Assembly: GCA_963831105.1 (NCBI GenBank) | Contig: CAWHOS010000007.1 | Location: 1-64,000, forward strand | Reading direction: 5' to 3' | DNA length: 64,000 nucleotides | DNA from: DATFQI01 sp963831105 | GTDB lineage: Bacteria; Actinomycetota; Thermoleophilia; Solirubrobacterales; Solirubrobacteraceae | Shown: in pieces, positions 49,743-59,661 of the stretch | How positions within the stretch are numbered: position 1 is the first letter of the stretch | Layout: each line of letters begins with the position of its first letter | Made by a program: the position numbers and the translations under genes | The notes under the pieces: model-generated | The model's database searches: none | Told to the model about the DNA's origin: nothing | Seen by the model: only the letters and a program-made list of their open reading frames with translations

Positions 49743-50468
49743 TCAAGTGCGGTCGGACTTCGCCCGCTCGAGCTCCTCCAGGAAGCGCTCGGGCTGGAAC
49801 TGCGGCGTGTTGGCGCCTGCGACCTTGTCGCGCAGCTTGAACGCCAGCATGGAGGCGATCCGGCTGCGCGCCGCGGGGTCGAACCCGTGCCGGCGGGCGA
49901 GGAAGCTGCGGACGGCCGCCAGCTCCTCGGGCGTGACCGACGAGACGTCCCAGTCGCCGAGCTGCTGCCCCGGGGCCCGGTAGCGGTTGAAGGACGGCCC
50001 GCCGCGCGGGGACTGGCGCGCGACCACGGTGCCCGCCGCGAGATCGCCGAGGCGCTGGTTGCGCTTCGTGACCAGGATCGAGATCACCGCGGGCACGTAC
50101 ATCAGCACCGGCCCCTCGATCAGCCGCAGCAGGTTGCGCACGCTGCTCGCGCGCACGCCCACCGGCCCGCCGTCGGCGAGCAGGACCCGGACCCCGAGCG
50201 CGCGCTTTCCGGGCGTCGCCCCGGCCGAGCGCACCTCGAAGACGACGTCGTAGACGACGACCGCCAGGAAGAAGGCGACGGAGATCGCGACCGCCGCGAC
50301 GGCGCCCCCGAAGATGAGCTCGACCAGCAACGCGAACGCTCCGAGCGCGACGAATTTGATCAGGTAGTCCAGCGATCCCGACGAGAAGCGCGAGCCGACG
50401 CCGGCGAGCCGCAGCTCGAGCTCGACCCCTTCCGGGGTCGCGATCGTCGTGGTGTCCTCATACTCCAT
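49743..50468 (-). CDS. RDD-family membrane protein
   Basis: This is a 241-residue protein with an RDD domain. The GSRFSSGSLDYLIK start of the first helix, then VALGAFALLVELIFGG and AVAISVAFFLAVVVYDVVFE, and the ATPGKRALGVRV motif are typical. A cytoplasmic C-terminal segment (LAAVRSFLARRHGFDPAARSRIASMLAFKLRDKV) forms an extra helical domain. RDD proteins occur beside MoxR-DUF58 clusters, as here. ATG 50468 lies only five bases from the divergent SpoIIM-like start. Confidence 0.88.
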   Translation of the reverse strand: MEYEDTTTIATPEGVELELRLAGVGSRFSSGSLDYLIKFVALGAFALLVELIFGGAVAAVAISVAFFLAVVVYDVVFEVRSAGATPGKRALGVRVLLADGGPVGVRASSVRNLLRLIEGPVLMYVPAVISILVTKRNQRLGDLAAGTVVARQSPRGGPSFNRYRAPGQQLGDWDVSSVTPEELAAVRSFLARRHGFDPAARSRIASMLAFKLRDKVAGANTPQFQPERFLEELERAKSDRT

Positions 50469-50473
50469 CGGGC

Positions 50474-51448
50474 GTGAACCTAAAGGCATTCGAGGCGGAG
50501 CGCGGCAGCTCCTGGGTTCGGCTCAGCGATCTGCTCTCCCGAGCGGGCAACCGTCCTGCGCGGATGGAGCCCGGCGCGGTGCTCGAGCTGGGCGGGCTCT
50601 ACCGGCAGGCGGCCGCCGACCTGGCCTTCGCGCGCCGCCGGTTCCCGGGCGATCCCGTCGTGCTGCGGCTCGAGGACCTCGTCGTGCGCGGCCGCGGCGC
50701 CGTCTACGGGCACGCCCGGCGCGGCGGGCGCGTGCGGGACTTCGTCACGCGCGGCTACTGGCGCCGGCTCGCCGAGCGCCCGGTGCCGCTGTTCACTGCC
50801 TGGGCGCTGCTGCTCGTCCCCGCCCTCGCGGCGGGGCTGTGGGCGCTGTCGGACTCCAGCGCCGCGCTCGCGGTGGTGCCCGAGGAGCTGCAGGCGGCGG
50901 CCGATCCCCCGGCCTCGGGCCGCGACTTCGGCGCGGGAGAGAGCGCCGCGTTCTCGACCGAGGTCATGATCAACAACATCCAGGTGACGTTCACGGCCTT
51001 CGCCGGCGGCATCGCGGCCGGCGTGGGCACGCTGGTCGCGCTCGTCTTCAACGGGATGATCCTGGGCGTCATCGCCGGGCTCGCGATCGACGCGGGCAAC
51101 GGCACGGCGTTCCTGCGGCTCGTGTCCGCGCACGGCCCGCTCGAGCTCTCGTGCATCGTCGCGGGCGGCGTCGCCGGCCTGCGGATGGGCTGGGCGCTGA
51201 TCTCCCCGGGACCGTCGGCGCGCGGGCGCGCGCTCGCGCGCGAGGCGCGCGTGGCGGTCGAGATCGCGATCGGCACCGTGCCGTGGCTCGTCCTCTGCGG
51301 CGTCGCCGAGGGCTTCCTGACCGGCCCGGAGCTGCCCGTCGCCGTGCAGACGGCGATCGGCATCGCGCTGTTCGCGCTGTTCTGGGGCCTCGTGGCCTGG
51401 CGCGGGCGGGCGCCTCACAGCCTCGCGCGCGACTTCGCGCGCAGGTAG
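50474..51448 (+). CDS. Stage II sporulation protein M-like (SpoIIM) membrane protein
   Basis: This is a 324-residue protein with a soluble helical N-terminus (LKAFEAERGSSWVRLSDLLSRA) and about five or six membrane helices, including NNIQVTFTAFAGGIAAGVGTLVALVFNGMILGVIAG, the SpoIIM family core. In Bacillus SpoIIM helps peptidoglycan degradation during engulfment. In non-sporulating actinobacteria the homologue sits with RDD and MoxR genes and its role is unknown. It begins at GTG 50474 and its end overlaps the convergent DUF58 gene by 34 bases. Confidence 0.85.
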   Translation: MNLKAFEAERGSSWVRLSDLLSRAGNRPARMEPGAVLELGGLYRQAAADLAFARRRFPGDPVVLRLEDLVVRGRGAVYGHARRGGRVRDFVTRGYWRRLAERPVPLFTAWALLLVPALAAGLWALSDSSAALAVVPEELQAAADPPASGRDFGAGESAAFSTEVMINNIQVTFTAFAGGIAAGVGTLVALVFNGMILGVIAGLAIDAGNGTAFLRLVSAHGPLELSCIVAGGVAGLRMGWALISPGPSARGRALAREARVAVEIAIGTVPWLVLCGVAEGFLTGPELPVAVQTAIGIALFALFWGLVAWRGRAPHSLARDFARR

Positions 51449-52676
51449 GCGGTCACGCACGCCCGCGGGAGCCCGTCGGCGGGCGCCTCGACGAAGGCCG
51501 CTCCGGCGGCGCGCACGAGCGCCGCGGCGCGGGTGCGGGCGGCCAGCACGTCGACGGCGACGGCCGCCCGCGCCAGGTCGCCCTCCCCGGCGGGCGCGCG
51601 GGAGGCGAGCGCGGCCACGCCGGGGTCCGCTGGGCTCGCCACGACGACCGCGTGGCGGCGCGTGAGCACGGGGATCGCCTCCACCAGCGGGCGCGCGGCC
51701 GCCTCCTCGAGCAGGTCGCAGAGCACGAGCACGAACGCCCGCTTGGCGCCCCCGACGTGCCGGAACGCGAGCTCGAAGTCCGAGTCGACCATCCGCGGCT
51801 GGCAGTCGAACAGCGCGCGCACCACCTCGCCCCCGCCCTGGCGGCCCGGCTGCAGCGTGCGCCGGACCTCGCGGTCGAAGGCGATCGCGCCGCAGCGGTC
51901 GCCGACCTCGTCGACGACGAGGGCGACCGCGGTCAGTGCGTCCAGGCAGGCGTCGAGGACGGTCGGCCGCACGCCCGAGGCGCCGGCCGGCAGCGGCGCC
52001 GCGGAGAGCCGCCCGGCGTCGAGAACCAGCATCACGTCGCGGTCCTGCTCGACCCGGTACTGGTTGCTCATCGGGCGCCCGAGCCGCGCGGTCGCGCGCC
52101 AGTTGACCTGCCGGATGTCGTCGTCGGGCAGGTAGTCGCGCACCAGCTCGAAGTCCGTGCCGAGGCCGAGCGGGCCGCGCGCCGAGATGCCCTGGTCGCG
52201 ATAGCGCCCCTGGCGCACCGTCAGCGCGAGCCGGCGCGCGGTGAGCAGGTCCGGGAACACGGACACCTCCCCCGGAACGCCGGCGCGCGCGTACCACGCC
52301 CCGAGCCGCAGCGGCCCGACCGAGCGGGTGCCCACCGCCGGCACCACGTGCCGCCCGCGCCGCCGCGGCAGCAGCTCCGCCTCCAGGCCGCCGTCGCCCT
52401 CGCGGGGCTCGAGGGCGAGCGCCTGCGGCACGGCCTGGCGCACGCGCACGGTGACGGCCGGCGGAGCCTGGACGCGCACGCGCAGGCCGACCGGCACCCC
52501 GCGCGAGAGCACGGCCGGCAGCTCGCGCGCGATCCGCGGCCGCCGCCGGGCAATGCGCGCGTCGGCGGCCACCGCGGCGAGCACGCCCCCGGCCACCAGG
52601 ACGGCGATCACCGGCGGGAGCACGAACGCCGCGAGCGCGACCGCGCCCAGCAGCGCGGCGGCCAGCGGCGTCGGGC

Positions 52677-52680
<4 letters not shown>
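51415..52680 (-). CDS. DUF58 (VWA-like) protein
   Basis: This is a 421-residue protein with two N-terminal membrane helices (LAAALLGAVALAAFVLPPVIAVLVAGGVLAAVA), a beta-rich middle, and the DUF58 core with YLPDDDIRQVNWRATARLGRPMSNQY followed by a von Willebrand A-like fold (VMLVLDAG, FVLVLCDLL). DUF58 proteins partner with MoxR ATPases. The GTG at 52680 overlaps the MoxR gene stop, so stoichiometric co-expression is likely. Confidence 0.9.
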
Positions 52681-53602
<922 letters not shown>

Positions 53603-53606
<4 letters not shown>

Positions 53607-54742
53607 GACACCGCCTCCCTCTCGCTGAGCCGCGCCAGCGCCCGCCCCGCCGCCAGCGCCCCCTCCGGTCCCTCCACGCCGTCCACGACCGCGCGCGCCT
53701 CATCCTCCGGCAGCCCGAAGCGGGCGGCCGCCTCCCGCAGCACCTCGTCGCTCGCCGTGCCGTCGAGCGTGGCCCGCCGCGCGAGCCGGGCGCGGGCCTC
53801 GGCGGCGAGCCGCTCGCCCACCGCGTCCGGCCTGCGCGTGCGCTCGAGCGTCGCCGCGAGCGCGTCCACGTAGGCGGCGCGCGCGGGCGGCAGCTCCTCG
53901 TCCTCGCCGCGCTCGACGGGCCCGATCCGGCGCGCCTTGCTCCAGGCGAACGCGGCGAGGGCGAGCGCGAGCAGCGCCAGCCCCGCCTTCGCCGAGCCGG
54001 GCAGCGCCGCCAGGCCGGTCGCGCCGTAGCCGTGCACGGTCTCGAGGAACGCGACCGGGCGGTCCTCCGCGCCGGCCAGCGCGAGCGCGAGGGCGGCGTT
54101 GTCGGCCTGGTCGAGCGCGCGGTTCTGCAGCGGCGAGACGTCGCCGAGCACGACGACGCGGCCGTCGCCGGCGTCCTGGGCGGCGGCGAAGACGGCGCCG
54201 TCCGCGCCGAGGCCCGGCCTGGAGGAGCCGAGGATGGCGTCCGCATCGCCGAGCTCGGTCAGCTCGCCGCCCTGCGGGGCGCGCACCTCGCGCACCTGCT
54301 CCGTCTCGGGCGCGGAGCCGATCGGCCGGGCGACCAGCGGCTCGTCCGCGATCGCCCGCGGCGCCGGGCCGACGGCCTCCTGGAGCCACTCGAGGTCCTC
54401 GCGGCCGGCCACCACCAGGCGCCCGCCGCCTTGCACGAACGCGCCGATCGCGCGCGCCTCCTCGAGCGGGACGTCCCGGGCGTCGAGCACGATCAGCGTG
54501 CTGCCGCTCCCGGGCGCACGCCGTGCTACGGGGCGGCGCAGGCGGGTCACGCGATGGCCCGCCGCCTCGAGCAGCTCCGCGTATGCGCCCACGCCCTTCG
54601 GCGTGGTCGCGTAGGAGGACGACGCAGGGCCGCTGGGCGTCGGCGTGAGCCGGTCGACGACCATCAGCAACACTGCGATGCCGCCGAGCACGGCGACCGA
54701 CCAGACCGCGAAGCGCCCGCCCGGCGACGCCGGCAGCCTCAT
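53603..54742 (-). CDS. DUF4350-containing membrane protein
   Basis: This is a 379-residue protein with an N-terminal helix (FAVWSVAVLGGIAVLLMVVDRL), an extracytoplasmic domain starting SSYATTPKGVGAYAELLEAAGHRVTRLRRP and containing the class-I-amidotransferase-like VQGGGRLVVAG, a second helix (AGLALLALALAAFAWSKARRIGP) and a cytoplasmic helical tail. This matches DUF4350 of MoxR clusters. It probably senses or binds something at the membrane and passes it to the MoxR-DUF58 pair. It overlaps both neighbours. Confidence 0.82.
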
Positions 54743-55446
54743 GCGGCGGCCTTCGCGACCGCCGCCCAGCCGCTGCGCGAGGCCTCCGCGTCGGCGGCCG
54801 TGGCGGCCCGCCCGCCGTAGACGATCTCGTCGAAGCGGCCGGCGAGCCGGTCGAACTCGGGCGAGTGCAGCCGGTGCGCCACCGCGGCCGTGCCGAGCGA
54901 CGGCCGGTACTCGATCAGGCCGCGGGCGTCGAGCCGCAGCAGCCCCGCATGGAAGCGCAGCCTAACCGCCTCCGCGAAGTCCCCGGCGCGCTCGGCCTCC
55001 TCCGCGCGGCGCTCGATCGCGGCGGGGCGCTCGCGGCCGCCCTCGGACGACTGCTCGGCCTGCGCGATCACCGCCGCCGCGCGCCGGTGGGCGGTCTGCT
55101 GGGCGAGCCCGAACGAGGCGCCCGCGACGATCGCGACGATCACCAGCCACGTCACGAGCCGGCCTCCCGGCAGCCGCGCGTCGATCGACGGGATGATCTC
55201 GCCGAGCCGGTCGATCTGCCGGCCGAGCCGCTCGAGCAGCCCGCGGAACGGCCCGCGCACGGTGGTCCCCGTGTAGCGCCGGCCGGAGAGGATGCGCCGG
55301 GCCTCGGCGCGGGCCGAGGCGGCGTCACGGCTGGGATCGGCGGCCGCGGACGCGGGGACGGTCGCCGGGCCGGCGGGCGTGCCGGCGAGCAGCGCGACCC
55401 CGCACAGTGCGCCGGCGAGGGCGACCGCGACGCCGCGGCGGCTCAC
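54739..55446 (-). CDS. DUF4129-type membrane protein
   Basis: This is a 235-residue protein with a signal peptide (VALAGALCGVALLAG...PASAAA), an extracytoplasmic segment with AEARRILSGRRYTGTTVRGPFRGLLERLG, one transmembrane helix (LVTWLVIVAIVAGASFGLAQQ) and a cytoplasmic helical C-terminus (AEEAERAGDFAEAVRLRFHAGLLRLDARGLIEYRPSLG) diagnostic of DUF4129. Its place in the MoxR operon is conserved in actinobacteria. Function unknown. Confidence 0.83.
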   Translation of the reverse strand: MSRRGVAVALAGALCGVALLAGTPAGPATVPASAAADPSRDAASARAEARRILSGRRYTGTTVRGPFRGLLERLGRQIDRLGEIIPSIDARLPGGRLVTWLVIVAIVAGASFGLAQQTAHRRAAAVIAQAEQSSEGGRERPAAIERRAEEAERAGDFAEAVRLRFHAGLLRLDARGLIEYRPSLGTAAVAHRLHSPEFDRLAGRFDEIVYGGRAATAADAEASRSGWAAVAKAAA

Positions 55447-56399
55447 GGGTCGCCGGGCGACCCTGGGGGCGGCGGCGAGCTCGACGGCGGCTGCCAGCCC
55501 GACGTGCCGCCGGGTGCGGGCTGGGCCGGCGGCTGCGCCTGCTGCGGCGGCTGCGACTGCGGCTGCGGTGCGCCCGTGAACGCCGGCTGCTCGCCCATGC
55601 CCTCGGCGAGCAGCTGCAGGTCGAAGCCCTCCTTGCGCACCCGCTGGTCGAAGTAGAGCACCGTGACGATCGCGGCGAACAGCGGCGTGGTGACAGCCGT
55701 CAGCGCGGTGTTGGAGAGGAACGACACGATCGCGCCCGCCGTCTCGTCCTCGGAGCCCGCCGCGCCGGCGACGGCGCCGAGGATCCCGCCGAACACGACC
55801 CCGATGACCAGGATCGCGAGGAAGATCACGACGACCAGGAGCACGATCGCCCAGTAGCGCCCCCGGACGAGCTCGAACGAGCGCCCGATCGCCGAGAACA
55901 CGCCGACCCGCTCGAACAGCAGCGCAGCCGGCGAGAGGATCACCAGCGCGGCGACGAACAAGGCGCCGATGAGGATGCCGAGGAAGCCGACGGCGATCAT
56001 GATCCCGGTGACGATCGCGAGCCCGAGCAGGCGCAGGATCTTGGGAAGCCCGAAGCGCAGCGAGCGGCCGACCGACGGGTCGCGGCCGAGGTAGCCGTCG
56101 GCGACCGCCTTGAAGCACGCGGCCCAGGCGAGCAGCGAGGCGAGGGCCGAGAGCAGCTGGACCACCAGCACCGCGGCGATCTCCGTCCCGGTCCCCTCGG
56201 GCGCCGCGGTCGTCTCCCCGTCGAGGTCGAACTGCTCCGGCGCGATCGACAGCACGACGAGCACGCTGAGGATCTGCAGCGGGACGGTGGGGACGAGCAC
56301 GCACGCCACGAGCGTCCGCCAGTGCCGCCCGAAGATCTTCAGCGCGACGTCGAGGATCTCACCGAAGCTGAGCGGCCGGAGGCCGGGGTTGCCCGACAT
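55443..56399 (-). CDS. Glycerophosphodiesterase-type membrane-domain protein
   Basis: This is a 318-residue polytopic protein with about six helices. It begins LRPLSFGEILDVALKIFGRHWRTLV, the signature of the membrane domain found in some glycerophosphoryl diester phosphodiesterases, but has no phosphodiesterase domain. The SFELVRGRYWAIVLLVVVIF segment is also typical. The C-terminus is a Pro/Gln-rich cytoplasmic tail. It is the first gene of the MoxR-DUF58 operon, coupled to the DUF4129 gene. Confidence 0.85.
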   Translation of the reverse strand: MSGNPGLRPLSFGEILDVALKIFGRHWRTLVACVLVPTVPLQILSVLVVLSIAPEQFDLDGETTAAPEGTGTEIAAVLVVQLLSALASLLAWAACFKAVADGYLGRDPSVGRSLRFGLPKILRLLGLAIVTGIMIAVGFLGILIGALFVAALVILSPAALLFERVGVFSAIGRSFELVRGRYWAIVLLVVVIFLAILVIGVVFGGILGAVAGAAGSEDETAGAIVSFLSNTALTAVTTPLFAAIVTVLYFDQRVRKEGFDLQLLAEGMGEQPAFTGAPQPQSQPPQQAQPPAQPAPGGTSGWQPPSSSPPPPGSPGDP

Positions 56400-56453
56400 G
56401 GCGCGGCACCATACCCGGTAGCCCGGGCGTCCGCGCTGTCGAGTGAGGGTTCC

Positions 56454-56729
56454 TCAGCAGCCGCCGGCCATGGCGGGCAGGATGACGAGCGTGTCGCCCT
56501 CCTTGACCGCCGTGCCGAGCCCGTCGAGGACGCGGACGTCCTCGTCGTTGAGGTAGACGTTGACGTAGCGGTTCAGCGCGCCGTCGGCGCCGAAGAGCTG
56601 CGACTGCGTGGCGGGATGCTGCTCGGCGAGCTGGGTCAGGACCGCGCCGACGTCGTCGCCGGCGGCCTGGACCTCCTTCTCGCCGCCCACGGAGGGGCGC
56701 AGCACGGGCGGGATCTTGATCGTGGCCAT
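56454..56729 (-). CDS. cysO: CysO-like ubiquitin-fold sulfur carrier ending Gly-Gly-Cys
   Basis: This is a 91-residue MoaD/ThiS-family protein (IKIPPVLRPSVGGEKEVQAAG, YVNVYLNDEDVRVLDGL, DTLVILPAMAGGC). The family needs a C-terminal Gly-Gly, which is adenylated and converted to a thiocarboxylate. Here one encoded Cys follows the Gly-Gly. That Cys would have to be removed before activation, a reaction suited to the JAMM peptidase at 33687. The pathway partner CysM is at 35383, and the activating enzyme gene lies 16 bases upstream. A molybdopterin role is a possible alternative, but the sequence and partners favour cysteine synthesis. Confidence 0.88.
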   Translation of the reverse strand: MATIKIPPVLRPSVGGEKEVQAAGDDVGAVLTQLAEQHPATQSQLFGADGALNRYVNVYLNDEDVRVLDGLGTAVKEGDTLVILPAMAGGC

Positions 56730-56745
56730 ATGGGTCTGAGGCTAG

Positions 56746-57939
56746 CTAGCCGGCCGCCGCGCAGAAGGCCTCGTAGTCCGGGAAGACGCCCATCTCCTCG
56801 TCGGAGATCTCTGACGGGTCCTTCGAGCAGATCGGGCACTCCGGGTCGCGGCGGACCTTGAGCTCGGTGAACGTCGCGCCCAGCGCCTCGTAGAGCAGCA
56901 GCCGGCCGACGAGCGGCTCGCCCGCGCCCGTGACGAGCTTGACGACCTCGGTCGCCTGCAGCAGCCCCATCGTCCCCGGCAGCACGCCGAGCACGCCGTT
57001 GGCGCCGCAGGACGGGGCCAGCTCGGCGGGCGGCGGCACGGGGTACAGGCAGCGGTAGCACGGGCCGTCGTGCGGCTTGAAGACCGACAGCTGGCCGTCG
57101 AAGCCGAGGATCGAAGCCGAGACGACCGGGATGTCCAGGCGCACCGTCGCGTCGTTGAGCAGATAGCGCGTGGGGAAGTTGTCCACCCCGTCGACGATCA
57201 CGTCGTAGCCCGGGATGATGTCCATGATGTTCGAGGCGTCGAGGCGCGTCTGGTACTTGACGACCTCCACGCCCGGGTTGATCGCCTTGACCGCGCGCTC
57301 GGCGGAGTCGACCTTGGGCGTCCCGATGCCGTCGGTGGTGTGGATGACCTGGCGCTGCAGGTTGGAGAGGTCGACGTCGTCGTCGTCGACGATGCCGAGC
57401 GTCCCCACGCCGGCGGCGGCGAGGTAGAGCGCCGTCGGCGAGCCGAGGCCGCCGGCGCCGAGCAGCAGCACCTTCGCCTCGAGCAACTTGGTCTGGCCCT
57501 CGAGCCCGATCTCGGGGACGAGCAGGTGGCGCGAGTAGCGCTCGCGCTGCTCCTTGGAGAGCGACTTCGGCGTCTCGACTTCGTAGCCGCGGTCCTTCCA
57601 GAGCGTGATGCCGCCGGTCATCGAGCTCACGTTCTCGTAGCCCATGAGCTCCTTGAGCGTGTGGGCGGCGAGCGCCGAGCGGTTGCCCGAGGCGCAGTAG
57701 AGCACGACGTCCGCGGAGCGGTCCGGGACCGCGCCCTCGATGCGCGACTCGAGGTACCCGCGCGGGACGTGCCGGGCGCCGGGGATGTGGCCGGCGTCCC
57801 ACTCCTCGCTCTCGCGCACGTCGATCAGCACGGGACGGCTGCCGTTGCCGTTGCTCGTTGCGGAGTTGACCTCGGAGGGGTCGACCTCCTCGATCTGGCT
57901 CTTGATCTGGCGGATGACCTCCGCGCCGGACGGGCTCAT
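56746..57939 (-). CDS. Rhodanese-ThiF/MoeB adenylyltransferase-sulfurtransferase (MoeZ-like)
   Basis: This is a 397-residue enzyme that activates the sulfur-carrier C-terminus and supplies sulfur. An N-terminal rhodanese domain (VLIDVRESEEWDAGHIPGARHVPRG, active Cys in YCASGNRS) is followed by a ThiF/E1-like domain (YSRHLLVPEIGLEGQTKLLEAKVLLLGAGGLGSP, DNFPTRYLLND) with zinc cysteines in CYRCLYP and CPICS. In mycobacterial MoeZ the order is reversed (ThiF then rhodanese). It is followed by the CysO-like gene, its obvious substrate. Confidence 0.92.
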   Translation of the reverse strand: MSPSGAEVIRQIKSQIEEVDPSEVNSATSNGNGSRPVLIDVRESEEWDAGHIPGARHVPRGYLESRIEGAVPDRSADVVLYCASGNRSALAAHTLKELMGYENVSSMTGGITLWKDRGYEVETPKSLSKEQRERYSRHLLVPEIGLEGQTKLLEAKVLLLGAGGLGSPTALYLAAAGVGTLGIVDDDDVDLSNLQRQVIHTTDGIGTPKVDSAERAVKAINPGVEVVKYQTRLDASNIMDIIPGYDVIVDGVDNFPTRYLLNDATVRLDIPVVSASILGFDGQLSVFKPHDGPCYRCLYPVPPPAELAPSCGANGVLGVLPGTMGLLQATEVVKLVTGAGEPLVGRLLLYEALGATFTELKVRRDPECPICSKDPSEISDEEMGVFPDYEAFCAAAG

Positions 57940-58057
57940 GGGAAAATTCCTCGAACTCGGTCGGGATTCAATACTTCACGAAGGATAGCGGCCCCGGCGG
58001 GGCGTCAGGCCCCCACCCCATCAACGAATGTCCATGTTGTGCCGATGACGTGGGCGA

Positions 58058-59029
58058 ATGCGCCAACGCACGCTGCTCACCCAGGTGCTCGCGGTCAACA
58101 CCGTGCTCGTCGCGGTCACCGCCTTCGTGGCGGCGATCGTCGCGCGCGAGCGCCTGAGCCAGGCCGTCAGCACGCAGGGGCTGCTGCTGATCGGCCTCGC
58201 CGTGCTCGCGGTCGTGCTGCTCAACTCGATGCTGCTGCGCCGCCGGCTGGAGCCGATGGGCCGCCTCGTCCTGACGATGAGCGAGGTCGACCTGACCTCG
58301 CCCGGCATGCGCGCCGAGCAGATCAAGGGCGCCTCGAGCGAGGTCCAGCGGCTCACCAAGGACTTCAACCGCATGATGAGCCGGCTCGAGCACGAGCGCC
58401 GCGAGTCCGGCCGCGCGGTCCTGCGCGCCCAGGAGCAGGAGCGCTCGCGGATCGCCCAGGACCTCCACGACGAGGTCAACCAGGCGCTGACCGGGATCCT
58501 GCTGCGGCTGGAGGCGACGATGTCCGACGCCCCGCCGCACCTCCAGGCCGAGCTCGGCGACACCAAGGCGCTCGCCACCCAGGCGATGGAGGAGCTGCTG
58601 CATCTCGCGCGCGAGCTGCGCCCGACCGCGCTCGACGACCACGGGCTCGTGCCCGCGCTGGCGTCGCAGATCGCCGCCTTCGGCGAGCGCACCGGCATCC
58701 GCTCGCGCTTCGTCCCCCCGACGGGCCAGCTGCCGATCTTCAGCGACGAGGAGCAGCTCGTGATCTACCGCGTCACGCAGGAGAGCCTCTCCAACATCGC
58801 GCAGCACGCCGGCGCCACGCGCGTCGACGTCGAGCTCAACACCATCGGCCGGACCGTCCTGCGCGTGCGCGACGACGGCCACGGCTTCGAGGCCCGCAAG
58901 GGCCGAGGGCGGAACCGCCTCGGCGTCTCCGGCATGCGCGAGCGCGCGCTGCTGGTCGGCGGCAACCTCGCGATCTTCTCCACGCCCGGCGAGGGCACCA
59001 CCATCGAACTCACCATGGGAGCCACATGA
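58058..59029 (+). CDS. Sensor histidine kinase, NarL/DesK type
   Basis: This is a 323-residue kinase. Two N-terminal membrane helices with almost no extracytoplasmic loop precede a HAMP-like linker (LEPMGRLVLTMSEVDL). A HisKA_3 domain follows with His137 in ARIAQDLHDEVNQALTG-type context, then an HATPase domain (VIYRVTQESLSNIAQHAGATRVDV, RDDGHGFE, GVSGMRERALLVGG). The lack of a sensory domain suggests it detects membrane state or a partner. The stop overlaps the response regulator start (ATGA). Confidence 0.92.
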   Translation: MRQRTLLTQVLAVNTVLVAVTAFVAAIVARERLSQAVSTQGLLLIGLAVLAVVLLNSMLLRRRLEPMGRLVLTMSEVDLTSPGMRAEQIKGASSEVQRLTKDFNRMMSRLEHERRESGRAVLRAQEQERSRIAQDLHDEVNQALTGILLRLEATMSDAPPHLQAELGDTKALATQAMEELLHLARELRPTALDDHGLVPALASQIAAFGERTGIRSRFVPPTGQLPIFSDEEQLVIYRVTQESLSNIAQHAGATRVDVELNTIGRTVLRVRDDGHGFEARKGRGRNRLGVSGMRERALLVGGNLAIFSTPGEGTTIELTMGAT

Positions 59030-59658
59030 GGATCCTCATCGCAGACGACCACGGAATCGTGCGCGGCGGCCTTCGGCTGCTGATCGATCGCCAGCCCGAC
59101 ATGGAGGTGGTCGCGGAGGCCGAGGACGGAGTCGAGGCGTTCGAGCGGGCGCTCCAGACCCGGCCCGACCTGTGCGTCATGGACGTCTCCATGCCGCGCA
59201 TGACCGGCCTGCAGGCGGCACGCCAGATCCGCGCCCACCTGCCCGAGACGCAGGTGCTCGCACTGTCGATGCACGACGACGAGCGCTACGTCTTCGACGC
59301 CCTCAAGGCGGGCGCCTCCGGCTACGTGCTCAAGCGCGAGGTCGATCAGGCGCTGCTCAACGCGATCCGCGCCGTGCACCGCGGCGAGGCGTTCCTGACC
59401 AACGCCGTCCAGCGCTCGCTGGTGCGCGACTGGATGGCCGACGACGCCGCCGGCCCCGAGGAGCCGCTCTCCCCGCGCGAGCAGGAGGTGCTCAAGCTGA
59501 TCGCGGAGGCGCACACGAACAAGCAGATCGCCGAGATCCTCCACCTCGCCGAGAAGACCGTCGAGTCGCACCGCGCGAACCTGCTGCGCAAGCTCGGCAT
59601 GCGCGACCGCGTGGAGCTCGTGCGCTACGCGATCCGGAGGGGCCTGACCGAGGCCTGA
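59026..59658 (+). CDS. LuxR/NarL-family response regulator
   Basis: This is a 210-residue regulator with an N-terminal receiver domain (acidic pair in IADDHG, phospho-acceptor Asp53 in CVMDVSMPRMTG, Lys in GYVLKREVD) and a C-terminal LuxR helix-turn-helix (LSPREQEVLKLIAEAHTNKQIAEILHLAEKTVESHRANLLRKLGM). It pairs with the kinase in the same operon. Targets are unknown. The convergent copper-protein gene ends three bases after its stop. Confidence 0.95.
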   Translation: MRILIADDHGIVRGGLRLLIDRQPDMEVVAEAEDGVEAFERALQTRPDLCVMDVSMPRMTGLQAARQIRAHLPETQVLALSMHDDERYVFDALKAGASGYVLKREVDQALLNAIRAVHRGEAFLTNAVQRSLVRDWMADDAAGPEEPLSPREQEVLKLIAEAHTNKQIAEILHLAEKTVESHRANLLRKLGMRDRVELVRYAIRRGLTEA

Positions 59659-59661
59659 GCC